Positions 1 through 8,923 are shown, numbered from the stretch's first letter. The stretch: DNA of 16,401 nt from CAYVUB01 sp964454675 (GCA_964454675.1 CAYVUB010000043.1:1-16401); one strand, 5' to 3'. Numbers and translations are program-made. Notes: generated by a model from the letters alone, not told the origin.

Positions 1-122
1 TTGGTAATAGTATAAAGTTTAAAGCCATAAAAGCAATCAACACCTGTTAATAAATCTCAAAGAATACTCCTTGTTATATTTACGCGAACCCGTACATTTA
101 AGTTTTTAAAAAGTTCCATTCC

Positions 123-1163
123 ATGCGTATAGAATATGATATAAAATTAGGGTTTAAAGATGTGATGATTCGCCCGAAGCGTTCCACCTTAAAAAGCCGT
201 GCACAAGTAGAGTTAGAACGCGAATTTACCTTTCGCAACAGCAAACAGACTTTTAAAGGCATTCCGGTTATGGCTGCCAATATGGATACCGTAGGTACTT
301 TTGAAATGGCACGGGCATTATCAGGAAAACAGCTTTTTACTGCCATACACAAGCATTATTCTATTGACCAATGGAAAATTTTTATGAATACTGCACCACA
401 ATCTATTCAAGATTTTATAGCCGTAAGCACAGGTACAGGAAAACAGGATTCTCAAAAACTTGCTACGCTTATAGAGTCACATCCAGATTTAAAATTTATT
501 TGTATTGATGTTGCCAACGGCTACTCTGAGCATTTTGTGGATTTTGTAAAACTCACACGACGCCAATACCCCGATAAAGTAATTATTGCCGGTAATGTGG
601 TTACAGGAGAAATGGTTGAAGAACTGCTGCTTGCCGGTGCCGATATTATTAAAGTAGGCATTGGCCCCGGAAGCGTCTGCACTACACGTGTTAAAACAGG
701 AGTTGGTTATCCGCAACTGTCTGCCATTATTGAATGTGCCGATGCCGCTCACGGACTGGGCGGACACATCATTAGCGATGGAGGTTGCACAACACCGGGC
801 GATGTTGCCAAAGCTTTTGGCGCCGGTGCCGATTTTGTGATGTTGGGCGGTATGCTTGCCGGTCATAATGAAAGTGGTGGCGAATTGATAGAACGCAACG
901 GTAAAAAATATAAGCAGTTTTACGGCATGAGCTCAACAACGGCTATGGATAAGTACGTAGGCGGCGTTGCCGATTACAGAGCCAGTGAAGGTAAAACAGT
1001 GGAAGTTCCATACAAAGGCAATGTTGAAGATACACTGCATGATATTCTGGGTGGTGTGCGAAGTACCTGTACGTATGTAGGCGCACAGCGTTTAAAAGAA
1101 TTAACCAAGCGAACTACCTTTATTCGTGTTGAGGAACAGGAAAACAGGGTTTATAATGAATAA
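123..1163 (+). CDS. guaC: GMP reductase
   Basis: NADPH-dependent reductive deamination of GMP to IMP, a cytosolic purine-salvage step that converts guanine nucleotides back to the common precursor. The 346-residue product has the usual length of the GuaC (type 1) family. It shows the IMPDH/GMPR TIM-barrel signatures: the N-terminal GFKDVMIRPKRSTL, the VMAANMDTVGTFEMA strand, and the catalytic-loop segment GIGPGSVCTTR with the nucleophilic cysteine at residue 186, the position known for E. coli GuaC. SDGGCTTPGDVAKAFGAGADFVMLGG binds the phosphate side of the nucleotide. There is no CBS-domain insertion, which argues for GMP reductase rather than IMP dehydrogenase. The ATG at 123 is preceded by 122 nt with only weak promoter-like matches (TATATTTA at 75-82). 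The gene stands alone on this strand and converges on the BadF-like gene. Confidence 0.96.
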   Translation: MRIEYDIKLGFKDVMIRPKRSTLKSRAQVELEREFTFRNSKQTFKGIPVMAANMDTVGTFEMARALSGKQLFTAIHKHYSIDQWKIFMNTAPQSIQDFIAVSTGTGKQDSQKLATLIESHPDLKFICIDVANGYSEHFVDFVKLTRRQYPDKVIIAGNVVTGEMVEELLLAGADIIKVGIGPGSVCTTRVKTGVGYPQLSAIIECADAAHGLGGHIISDGGCTTPGDVAKAFGAGADFVMLGGMLAGHNESGGELIERNGKKYKQFYGMSSTTAMDKYVGGVADYRASEGKTVEVPYKGNVEDTLHDILGGVRSTCTYVGAQRLKELTKRTTFIRVEEQENRVYNE

Positions 1164-1190
1164 AATAAAATGCTACATTTGGTAAAAATG

Positions 1191-1260
1191 AAAAAAAGCT
1201 GTCTCAAAAGCACTAAAACCAGCACTTTTGCCATTCCACAGTTTAGAGACAGCTTTTTTA
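1191..1260. terminator. Bidirectional hairpin terminator between guaC and the BadF-like gene
   Basis: A 14-bp perfect stem joins 1192-1205 (AAAAAAGCTGTCTC) and 1246-1259 (GAGACAGCTTTTTT), so each strand ends in a T-run. It lies between two convergent genes and probably terminates both. The loop is unusually long (about 40 nt) and contains a smaller inner stem, AAAAG at 1206-1210 with CTTTT at 1225-1229. Confidence 0.8.
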
Positions 1261-1277
1261 TCTTTTAAGTAAGAAAT

Positions 1278-2138
1278 TTACAACTTACTTATATGGTATG
1301 CTACCAAACCTTCAATAGGACGCCGCACAACGTTGCCTACCTTAAAGCCAAACTCTTTAGCTACTTCTCTTATTTCGTCCTGAGAGAAAAATGCTATCGA
1401 ACCTGCAAAATGTACAGGAGCGGTTTTTAATTCGTTTTTGAATTGTAGAATCATATTTCGGGTAAACGTACGGAAACATGATTTTATCAAATTTTTGATA
1501 TATTCTGAATCTTTATTTAAAAACACAAACTCTGCAAAACTTGCCAGATAGGCATTAGGATTTGGTTTTTTGTATAAATTACCTTTTATATAATCGGCAT
1601 CCATATTGTACTTTTCTGCAAAAGATACTTTTAGGTGTGGAGGCATGTGGTTAAAGTAGTAATCGCGTATTAATTCTTTTCCAAAATGATTACCCGAAGC
1701 ATCGTCCATTAGCGTATATCCTAATGATGTAACACGTTGATGCAGTTTGTTACCATCGTAATAACTGCAATTTGAACCGGTACCCATGATGCATACAACT
1801 GCTGCTTCATCATCACTATTTAAGGTGGCTCTTACGGCTGCCCAGGTATCTTCTTGCACTTCTACTTTGGCATTGGTAAAAATTTCTTCCAATAATCTTT
1901 TGAGCATTAATCTTGGGGTTTCTGTACCACAACCTGCACCATAAAAGAAAATATGAGTAACATTGTCTTTGTGTGTCATCAACTCTGTACTGGATTTGAT
2001 GATTTTACTAAGTTTGTTTTCTTTTAAAATTTCGGGATTAAGTCCAAGTGTTCTTATTTTTTCTAAAAGTTGTTTTCCTGTACTATCAACGGCAATCCAG
2101 TCACATTTTGTGGAGCCGCTATCGACAATTAAAATCAT
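1278..2138 (-). CDS. BadF/BadG/BcrA/BcrD-family ATPase, probable N-acetylglucosamine-kinase-like sugar kinase
   Basis: This is a 286-residue member of the ASKHA (actin/hexokinase/Hsp70) ATPase fold, in the BadF/NAGK branch. The phosphate-1 loop DSGSTKCDW is at residues 6-14. The adenosine/phosphate-2 motif IMGTGSNCSYYDG is around residues 117-129. An Asp in QEDTW (residue 97) sits where the catalytic base lies in GlcNAc kinases. HFAGSIAFF near the C-terminus resembles the late adenosine motif. Bacteroidota homologues are usually named N-acetylglucosamine kinase or simply BadF ATPase, and the substrate cannot be read from sequence. It is the last gene of the pfkA-gapA cluster, so phosphorylation of an amino sugar feeding glycolysis is plausible. 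Its ATG lies only 12 nt beyond the T-tract of the gapA terminator and I see no promoter of its own, so expression may depend on read-through. Confidence 0.85.
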   Translation of the reverse strand: MILIVDSGSTKCDWIAVDSTGKQLLEKIRTLGLNPEILKENKLSKIIKSSTELMTHKDNVTHIFFYGAGCGTETPRLMLKRLLEEIFTNAKVEVQEDTWAAVRATLNSDDEAAVVCIMGTGSNCSYYDGNKLHQRVTSLGYTLMDDASGNHFGKELIRDYYFNHMPPHLKVSFAEKYNMDADYIKGNLYKKPNPNAYLASFAEFVFLNKDSEYIKNLIKSCFRTFTRNMILQFKNELKTAPVHFAGSIAFFSQDEIREVAKEFGFKVGNVVRRPIEGLVAYHISKL

Positions 2139-2150
2139 AGTTTGGTTATT

Positions 2151-2194
2151 AAAAAAATTCCGTAAACATAAGTTGGCAAGTTTACGGAATTTTT
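2151..2194 (-). terminator. Strong hairpin terminator after gapA, immediately before the BadF-like gene
   Basis: The stem pairs 2153-2167 (AAAAATTCCGTAAAC) with 2180-2194 (GTTTACGGAATTTTT), about 15 bp with a 12-nt loop. Read on the minus strand it ends in a run of seven T. It lies 14 nt past the gapA stop codon, and the next gene's ATG follows 12 nt after the T-run. It probably reduces downstream expression or defines the 3' end of the glycolytic mRNA. Confidence 0.85.
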
Positions 2195-2208
2195 AGTTAG
2201 TGTTTAAA

Positions 2209-3216
2209 TTATATGTTGTGAATATGCACGGCCAAATCTACCAGTTTGCTTGAGTAGCCGTATTCATTATCGTACCACGATACAATTTTGAAAAAGGTTG
2301 AATTTAAACCGATACCTGCTTTTGCATCTACAATTGATGTACGTGCATCAGACACAAAATCTTGTGATACTACGTCATCTTCCGTATAGCCGAGAATACC
2401 TTTTAGGTCGTTTTCTGAAGCTTTTTTGAATACCGCCATAATCTCATCATACGTGGTTTCTTTGGCTACTTTTACAGTTAAATCTACACAAGACACATCG
2501 GCAGTAGGAACACGCATTGACATACCGGTTAATTTCCCGTTCAATTCAGGGATTACTTTACCTACGGCTTTTGCAGCACCTGTTGATGCCGGAATAATGT
2601 TTAATAATGCTGAACGGCCGCCACGGAAATCTTTACGTGAAGGACCATCAACGGTTAATTGTGTAGCCGTGGTTGCATGAACGGTTGTCATCAAACCTTC
2701 GACAATCCCGAAATTATCATTTATTACCTTCGCTAAAGGAGCCAGACAGTTGGTGGTGCAAGACGCATTTGATACAATGGTATCTGCAGCAGTTACTTTA
2801 TCATGGTTTACCCCCATGACAAACATGGGCGCATCTGCCGATGGTGCCGAAATCACTACTTTTTTTGCACCGCCGTCAATATGTGCCTGTGCTGTTTCTT
2901 TGGTTGTAAAAATACCGGTACATTCCGCCACTACATCAACATCTACATCTTTGTCATCCCACTTAATTAATTTTGGGTCTCTTTCAGCAGTGACTCTTAT
3001 GAATTTGTCATTGACATACAATTTACCGTCTTTTACCTCTACTTTACCGTTAAAGCGTCCATGAACGGAATCATATTTTAAAAGATATGCCAAATGCTCA
3101 ACATCCAGCAAATCGTTAATGGCTACTACTTCAACATCTGAACGGAGTATGGTACTTCTGAATACGATTCTGCCTATTCTACCAAATCCGTTAATTCCTA
3201 ATTTTAATTTTGACAT
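2209..3216 (-). CDS. gapA: Glyceraldehyde-3-phosphate dehydrogenase, type I, NAD-dependent
   Basis: Cytosolic glycolytic enzyme that converts glyceraldehyde 3-phosphate, NAD+ and phosphate to 1,3-bisphosphoglycerate. The 335-residue product is full length. It has the Rossmann motif INGFGRIGR (8-16), an Asp at residue 35 (AINDLLD) typical of NAD+ preference, the active-site signature SNASCTTNCLAP with the nucleophilic Cys153, and His180 in TTVHATT. The C-terminus contains the conserved WYDNEYGYSSKLVDL. The gene lies 102 nt downstream of pfkA on the same strand, a gap without a clear terminator or consensus promoter, so co-transcription is likely. The leader before the ATG is very A-rich on the coding strand, as is common for highly expressed Bacteroidota genes that lack a Shine-Dalgarno sequence. 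Confidence 0.98.
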   Translation of the reverse strand: MSKLKLGINGFGRIGRIVFRSTILRSDVEVVAINDLLDVEHLAYLLKYDSVHGRFNGKVEVKDGKLYVNDKFIRVTAERDPKLIKWDDKDVDVDVVAECTGIFTTKETAQAHIDGGAKKVVISAPSADAPMFVMGVNHDKVTAADTIVSNASCTTNCLAPLAKVINDNFGIVEGLMTTVHATTATQLTVDGPSRKDFRGGRSALLNIIPASTGAAKAVGKVIPELNGKLTGMSMRVPTADVSCVDLTVKVAKETTYDEIMAVFKKASENDLKGILGYTEDDVVSQDFVSDARTSIVDAKAGIGLNSTFFKIVSWYDNEYGYSSKLVDLAVHIHNI

Positions 3217-3318
3217 TTTTATTTATTGTTTTACTTGTTTTGTTATTTGTTTGTTTTTATTTCAGGTTTCAAATCAAAAATCGTTACTCTGCAATCAACA
3301 ATCTTCAACCGTTAATCA

Positions 3319-4305
3319 TTATGTGGTCATTATATCAGACACTCTTAACAGCTCTGTATCTATTTTTGATTTTCCTTTTACGGCTTGTTCCAATGGTGTG
3401 AGCGCCATTTTATCGTGTATTAATCCTACCATTAAATTGGTTTTGCCTTCCAGCAGACTTTCAACAGCTTTAACACCCATTCTGGAAGCCAGCACACGGT
3501 CAAAACACGATGGTGAACCTCCGCGCTGCATGTGGCCTAAAACAGAAACACGTACTTCATATTCTGTCATGTGAGATTCTACATAATCTTTAAGCTCGAA
3601 TACGTTTTTACCAATCTTATCACCTTCGGCAACGACTACGATACTTGAAGATTTTCCCGATTGCTTACTGCGCCGCAACGATTCGAGCAAACGATCAAGA
3701 CCCAAATCTTCTTCGGGAATCAGAATCTCTTCGGCTCCTGCTCCAACACCAACATTTAAAGCTATATGACCAACATCACGCCCCATAACTTCTACAAAAA
3801 ACAAGCGGTTGTGCGAGCTTGCCGTATCACGTATTTTATCAATAACATCCACTACGGTATTACAAGCGGTATCATAGCCTAATGTGTGTGTCGTACCTAC
3901 AATATCGTTGTCTATCGTGCCGGGAATACCTATTACCGGAAAGTCAAATTCCTGATTAAATACCAAAGCTCCCGTAAATGAGCCATCGCCGCCTATCACT
4001 ACCAATGCATCGATACCGGCTTCTTTAAGTTTGTTGTGTGCAACTTTTCGTCCTTCGGGTGTTCTGAATTCTATGGAACGTGCCGATTTAAGAATCGTTC
4101 CGCCTTTATTGATAATTCCCTTTACGCTTCGGGCATTCATTTCTTTAAAATCGCCTTCAATCATGCCTTCATAACCGCGGTAAATCCCCATACATTCAAT
4201 ATTGTGGTAAGCACAGGTTCTTACTACGGCACGTATTGCGGCATTCATTCCGGGTGAGTCACCTCCCGAAGTCATAACGCCTATTTTTTTTATGTTTTTT
4301 GACAT
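3319..4305 (-). CDS. pfkA: ATP-dependent 6-phosphofructokinase
   Basis: Phosphorylates fructose 6-phosphate to fructose 1,6-bisphosphate, the committing step of glycolysis. The 328-residue product matches bacterial PfkA in size. Visible motifs are TSGGDSPGMNAA (12-23) at the ATP site, GGDGS (105-109), whose Gly108 marks ATP rather than PPi use, PGTIDNDI (128-135) with the catalytic Asp132, MGRDVG (174-179) for sugar-phosphate contact, and GHMQRGGSPS near residue 250. It is followed by gapA, giving an upper and a middle glycolytic step in tandem. tamB ends 136 nt upstream on the same strand. A weak -7-like element (TAGCTTTA, minus strand, 4332-4325) suggests that pfkA has its own promoter. Confidence 0.97.
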   Translation of the reverse strand: MSKNIKKIGVMTSGGDSPGMNAAIRAVVRTCAYHNIECMGIYRGYEGMIEGDFKEMNARSVKGIINKGGTILKSARSIEFRTPEGRKVAHNKLKEAGIDALVVIGGDGSFTGALVFNQEFDFPVIGIPGTIDNDIVGTTHTLGYDTACNTVVDVIDKIRDTASSHNRLFFVEVMGRDVGHIALNVGVGAGAEEILIPEEDLGLDRLLESLRRSKQSGKSSSIVVVAEGDKIGKNVFELKDYVESHMTEYEVRVSVLGHMQRGGSPSCFDRVLASRMGVKAVESLLEGKTNLMVGLIHDKMALTPLEQAVKGKSKIDTELLRVSDIMTT

Positions 4306-4324
4306 ATAATTTTGTTTGATTTAG

Positions 4325-4332
4325 TAAAGCTA
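4325..4332 (-). promoter_or_regulatory. Possible -7 element for pfkA
   Basis: Read on the minus strand this is TAGCTTTA, seven of eight matches to the Bacteroidota -7 consensus TAnnTTTG, placed about 20 nt before the pfkA ATG. The nearest TTG upstream is only 14 nt away, short of the usual 17-23 nt, so this is tentative. Confidence 0.3.
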
Positions 4333-4441
4333 ACAAACAAAAATTACAATTCTAAGAGGATTTGAGATTATTTAGCAAGCTATAAGAAATTCAAACGTTT
4401 TCGTTAATAAGTAATTGATAAATACTTAAAAAAATGAACTT

Positions 4442-7400
4442 TTAATTTTCTTTTTCGCCGGTTTTGGATTTGATTTTTACGTAATCCTGAAGTCCGGATT
4501 CGTCTTCTTTCACCGCTTGGTCATTAACTTTTTTCTGGTCTTTTTCGTTCTTCTTTTTGCCCGAAAAAATAATCTGAAGTAATTCTTTAAACGTATCAAA
4601 CTCAACACTGTAAGACAAGCCAATACCTTGTGTATAACCTATTTCTTCACCAAAGTTGCGGATGCTGTTTTCTCTGTTGAAGAATTTTGCCGATAAACTG
4701 CCGTCTTCGTTAAGCAGCAATTGTATCTCAACATCTCCGGCAATGACGGTTTCATTAACACCACCGATAGGCACACCTACTTTGCCGTTAAAAAGAATAC
4801 GGTCGCTTATCCTGGTACTTAATGTTAAGCCCAATCTGTCATCTGTGGTATATTCGGGGGTTTGCTCTCCAGACTGGAAATTAACGCCCAGTTTTAATTT
4901 GTCATCACCTGTTGATAACAAACTGTTAAATAAACTGTTAACACGGTCTGAAATAGTACCGTAAGCCTGCTGCCCCAAACCTAACTCACTGGAAAATGAC
5001 CCTGTTGCCAATAAAAATAAGGCTTGGTTTTCTCTTCGCTCTTTGGTTTCCAAACGGTATTCCAATTCAGATTTTATGGTAGAACTCACATTTGGGAAAT
5101 TAAAGGTAAAATCGGGTTCGGGCTGTTCCAATTGTCCTGTAAGATTAATTTCGACTTCTACGGGAATACTTCTGTTAATAGGGCTGTCGAGCAATACCGA
5201 AGGGTTGGCATCAGTTTTATAAATGGCTTTTAAATCTATCTGGGCTTTTAAGGGGTCGCCATTCCAACGGATGTTTCCGCCTTGCTGCACTTCCAAATCT
5301 TTTTCTATCACGCCATAAACAAATTTGTAGATTCCTCTGTTGACCACAAAGTCGCCGTACATTTCAAATTTACCGTTGGTATTGATGGCAATAAGCAGGT
5401 TACCGTCGCCTCTGCCGTGTATGGTACTGCCCGATTTACGGTCTATAACAATCTCAATATCGGCATATTGGTTGATGTATAAATTAAAATTAAGCTCTAA
5501 ACCTTTTATTTCGGTTTCCTTGATAATTTCGCCTTTTAAACGTGCTTCTTTTTCTTCGGGGCTTAAATACTTGATATAGGAATTATCCCCAAAATTTTCC
5601 ATATCATTCAACGGAATTTTAAATACCGTACCTTCGCCCGTGCTTCCGGTAACATTTACCACCAGATCGTCTGTAGGGCCGTAAACGCTTGCCCTACCGT
5701 TTATAAATGCGGTACCGTAATATAGAGATTCTTCAGAGTCTTGAGTGTTTAATACCAATAAACGGTTGGTATCGATATCTATCCCCAAACGCCAGTCGGA
5801 AAAATTATGATGCGAAATGTATCCGTTTAAATTGGCTTTTGAGAAGTATTTGGAATCTGTAAGCATGATATTATTGAAAATAAACCGCTGGTTTTCCAGA
5901 ATAATTTCTGAATCAAAATCAAACGCATAATCCACATTCAAATACGGTATGGTCATACCGGCGTTATCCAAAAGTAATGTGCCGTCAATATTAGGGTTTT
6001 TAAGGCTTCCTGTGACTTTTGCCGCACCGGATACGTAACCTCGTATGTTTGATAAAACGCCTTCTAAAAAGATGTTAAGCGGGCTAATCAAAAATTCATC
6101 AAACTTAACATCGAGGCTTAAATTGGAATTAGCTTCACTTACATCAATATTTCCTCGTGCAACCAATGATTTTAAATTATCATTCTGCAATAATAAATCT
6201 ACCTGATAGTTAGTTAATGAACTGTTCCCGACAATATCGGCTGTTAAATCTCCCAGATAATGACTGTTGAATCTCAAATTATCTACAGTTATATTGGAAT
6301 TGGGTAAATACACACCATTTTCCTGTAAAATATCGAGCTTGCCGTTTACAACACCCTGCAGGTTTACGCTGTCCATTGCCGGTGTTATTTTATACAAATC
6401 GACATCTTTAAAGTTCATCTTAAATTCTTTGTATGACGAATCCCTGACAATGCCTTCAAACTCGATTTCTTCGTCTTCATGACTTACAAGAAATGTCGAA
6501 ATATCAAAGGTTTTAAAATCCCTGTCAAAAGTAACTTTATTAAGTGTGTCCCTATCTTTGTTTATCAGCCAGCTGGTATCTTTGTAAGTCACATCCGACC
6601 GTTTAAATCCTACTACCGATTGATTTTTTTCATCTATAGTGTAAAACAGGCTTAAATTAAAATTATCGCTGTTTTGCTTTCCGCCTTTAAATTCGGTTTT
6701 GATAAAAAGTGTATCTCTTGCAGTAACGTTGATAAAATCAAAATCTGAAATGTTATAGAATCCTGTTCCTATCGAATCTATTTGTACATACGTGTTAAAC
6801 AATGGATTGCTGTTGTCAACATTTACCTGGATGTCATTGGCAAAATAATCGAGTAATTTAATTTGTGGCGATTTAAAATTGAGTTTAAAACCTTTTTCAT
6901 CGGTTTCAATGCGTCCTTTTACAAAGGTGTTGGCACTCAATTCAATTTCAGGATAAAAGACTTCCACTATTTTATTGTAAATGGTAAAATTAAAATCAAT
7001 ATGCTGATTTGCATCTACTTTGTGTGGCTTGTAATTACTGTAAATACTGCCGACAGAGTTTTCAACCAGCTTGCCTATATCTTTAAATTTGAAAATACCG
7101 TTAACACTTCCTTCAACAATATCAGGCGAATTGACCTCTATCAAACGGTTTTTGCCTTCAAATGCTGACGTGATTTGAAAATCTTCAAAATAATACTCGT
7201 CATGCTCGTTGATATAAGTTGTATTATTAAATGATAAGGTACCAAACGCATCATCAACACCGGTACCTTTCATAGACATTGTAACGTTGCCTTTAAACAC
7301 CGATATGCTGTCTTTTTGAACAAAATTGAGCGCTCTTAAATTTGCATAATCAACATTGGCATTAAAATCGAAAGCTTTAATGTCCTTTGACAAATCGGCA

Positions 7401-8851
7401 AGACCATCAAAGGTCAACTTTAAATTTTCATCTTGAGAAACCAGCAATCCGTTGAACATATTGTTGCCAAATTGCCCGGAAACTTCAATATCGGTATAAT
7501 CATAATCATTAAAATTCAAAGAGAAAACTTTTCCTTTAATGTTGGTTTTTAAATTCTGAAGCGTAAATCCTTTACCATTAACATCTACATCAAAAGAGGT
7601 GTTTTTAAATGACGGGTCGTTTAAAAGCCTGCCTATATCAAAGTTTTCAAACACAACATTACCGGTATAGGATGCATTATCAATATCGTCTATTTGCTGC
7701 ATACTCAGGTTGGCATCTGCTTTGCCTATACTGGTATTAATAAGTAAATCGGCGTCAATGGTACTGTTGGTTACCAAGGTTGTCCCAGTGATGTGAAAAT
7801 TACCGACTTTAGAAAATACTGCCGGAATAGTCGCGCCCAGAACATTAGGCAATAGTGCTTTTAACGAACCGTAATTGGACGATAAATTATCAAAACGCCC
7901 GTGCATAATAAAGTTATTATCTTCTTTACTGAAAAGGTTTTTAAAGTTGATATCGCCTTCTACTTTGGTTTGTCCGTTAGCACTAAGCACCAGGTTATCT
8001 AACTGCAAATCATTTAATGTTCCCGATAAATCGACGTTTAAAAAGGCTTTTTGATTGACCCCAAATTCATTGTAAAACACATTGAGCTCATCCAAAAACA
8101 CTTCAGAATCCTGAAAATTTGCTTTGATAGTTACCTTATTCGTAAAATCTAAAAAACTACCTTGATTACTATTAAAACGTAAATTTCCCTGAAGGTTGGA
8201 CTGCGGTGTTTTGACAGACAACCCATTCAAGACGATGTGTATTGGGGTATATTCAAAATTTGCCGATAAGTTTTTCACTTCCAGACCGCGACTGTCTTTA
8301 AAAGCAAACGTGTTGATACGCATACTGATATCACTGCCTTTTATCAAAAAGTTTGAGGTGTTGAGATTAAGGTTTGTAAATTCGATGATTTTTGGGGTGT
8401 TCAGATTATCATCAATCATTCTGAAAGTTCCGTCATAAATTGATACATCACTTGAAGACATCAAAAATTCACTGTCGCTTTTTGACGGATTGTCTTCTTC
8501 AAACTTTGCAATAAACACATCGAGATTTGATTGTGGCGCATCTTTGTAAGTGTGTATATTAAAAGTCAAATCTTGAATATCAATATCTCCAAATGTTAAT
8601 TTTCCATTAATTAAATTCCTGAATTTCAGTATAGACGTGTTAAGTTCGCCTATATTAATCAACGTGTCTTTTTTATAATCTTCAATGTAAATACTTTTAA
8701 GCTCGACATCGCCATTAATTTGCAGTCCGATTTTTCCAATAGAAATATTGGTACCAAACTCTTCATTGATTTTTGTAGTGGCTTTTTTTCCTAAATAGGT
8801 TTGAACTGCGGGAATAGATAGTATCAACATCAAAATGATGAACAACAGCAC
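4442..8851 (-). CDS. TamB-family (DUF490) translocation/assembly module protein
   Basis: A very large inner-membrane-anchored periplasmic protein (1469 residues from the GTG at 8851) of the AsmA/TamB lineage. Relatives are long beta-rich hydrophobic-groove proteins implicated in lipid transport to, or protein insertion into, the outer membrane. The N-terminus is a hydrophobic anchor (residues 1-18, ending ...SIPAVQTYLG, typical of this family). A long region of amphipathic beta-strands follows, and the DUF490 signature lies near residues 1145-1200, ending in GGNIRWNGDP. The C-terminus is a charged, lysine-rich tail. The reading frame continues upstream of the GTG to a stop at 8905-8903 and encodes IRIKKFLKILSK before the hydrophobic segment, so the true start is probably the ATA at 8902-8900. 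The gene is divergent from tsaD. No Omp85/TamA partner is in the window. Confidence 0.9.
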   Translation of the reverse strand: MLLFIILMLILSIPAVQTYLGKKATTKINEEFGTNISIGKIGLQINGDVELKSIYIEDYKKDTLINIGELNTSILKFRNLINGKLTFGDIDIQDLTFNIHTYKDAPQSNLDVFIAKFEEDNPSKSDSEFLMSSSDVSIYDGTFRMIDDNLNTPKIIEFTNLNLNTSNFLIKGSDISMRINTFAFKDSRGLEVKNLSANFEYTPIHIVLNGLSVKTPQSNLQGNLRFNSNQGSFLDFTNKVTIKANFQDSEVFLDELNVFYNEFGVNQKAFLNVDLSGTLNDLQLDNLVLSANGQTKVEGDINFKNLFSKEDNNFIMHGRFDNLSSNYGSLKALLPNVLGATIPAVFSKVGNFHITGTTLVTNSTIDADLLINTSIGKADANLSMQQIDDIDNASYTGNVVFENFDIGRLLNDPSFKNTSFDVDVNGKGFTLQNLKTNIKGKVFSLNFNDYDYTDIEVSGQFGNNMFNGLLVSQDENLKLTFDGLADLSKDIKAFDFNANVDYANLRALNFVQKDSISVFKGNVTMSMKGTGVDDAFGTLSFNNTTYINEHDEYYFEDFQITSAFEGKNRLIEVNSPDIVEGSVNGIFKFKDIGKLVENSVGSIYSNYKPHKVDANQHIDFNFTIYNKIVEVFYPEIELSANTFVKGRIETDEKGFKLNFKSPQIKLLDYFANDIQVNVDNSNPLFNTYVQIDSIGTGFYNISDFDFINVTARDTLFIKTEFKGGKQNSDNFNLSLFYTIDEKNQSVVGFKRSDVTYKDTSWLINKDRDTLNKVTFDRDFKTFDISTFLVSHEDEEIEFEGIVRDSSYKEFKMNFKDVDLYKITPAMDSVNLQGVVNGKLDILQENGVYLPNSNITVDNLRFNSHYLGDLTADIVGNSSLTNYQVDLLLQNDNLKSLVARGNIDVSEANSNLSLDVKFDEFLISPLNIFLEGVLSNIRGYVSGAAKVTGSLKNPNIDGTLLLDNAGMTIPYLNVDYAFDFDSEIILENQRFIFNNIMLTDSKYFSKANLNGYISHHNFSDWRLGIDIDTNRLLVLNTQDSEESLYYGTAFINGRASVYGPTDDLVVNVTGSTGEGTVFKIPLNDMENFGDNSYIKYLSPEEKEARLKGEIIKETEIKGLELNFNLYINQYADIEIVIDRKSGSTIHGRGDGNLLIAINTNGKFEMYGDFVVNRGIYKFVYGVIEKDLEVQQGGNIRWNGDPLKAQIDLKAIYKTDANPSVLLDSPINRSIPVEVEINLTGQLEQPEPDFTFNFPNVSSTIKSELEYRLETKERRENQALFLLATGSFSSELGLGQQAYGTISDRVNSLFNSLLSTGDDKLKLGVNFQSGEQTPEYTTDDRLGLTLSTRISDRILFNGKVGVPIGGVNETVIAGDVEIQLLLNEDGSLSAKFFNRENSIRNFGEEIGYTQGIGLSYSVEFDTFKELLQIIFSGKKKNEKDQKKVNDQAVKEDESGLQDYVKIKSKTGEKEN

Positions 8852-8890
8852 TATGACTGCTATGATTTTTGATAGTATTTTTAAAAATTT

Positions 8891-8919
8891 TTTGATACGT
8901 ATTTAAAGTTATAACTTTG
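8891..8919 (+). promoter_or_regulatory. tsaD promoter (Bacteroidota -33/-7 consensus)
   Basis: TTTG at 8891-8894, a 17-nt spacer, then TAACTTTG at 8912-8919, a perfect match to TAnnTTTG. Transcription would begin near 8926, about 30 nt before the tsaD ATG at 8958. The -33 element lies inside the upstream-extended reading frame of the divergent tamB gene. Confidence 0.7.
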
Positions 8920-8923
8920 AGGT

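Noticed and set aside
1..122. Promoter for guaC
   Set aside because: TATATTTA (75-82) and TAAGTTTT (near 102) each miss the consensus and neither has a -33 at the right distance, so I did not list either as a feature.
489..866. Open frame on the minus strand inside guaC (125 codons)
   Set aside because: It is antisense to a highly conserved enzyme, its translation has no recognisable domain, and it is explained by codon bias of the true frame. Similar antisense frames in gapA, pfkA, tamB, tsaD and the HAD gene were dropped for the same reason.
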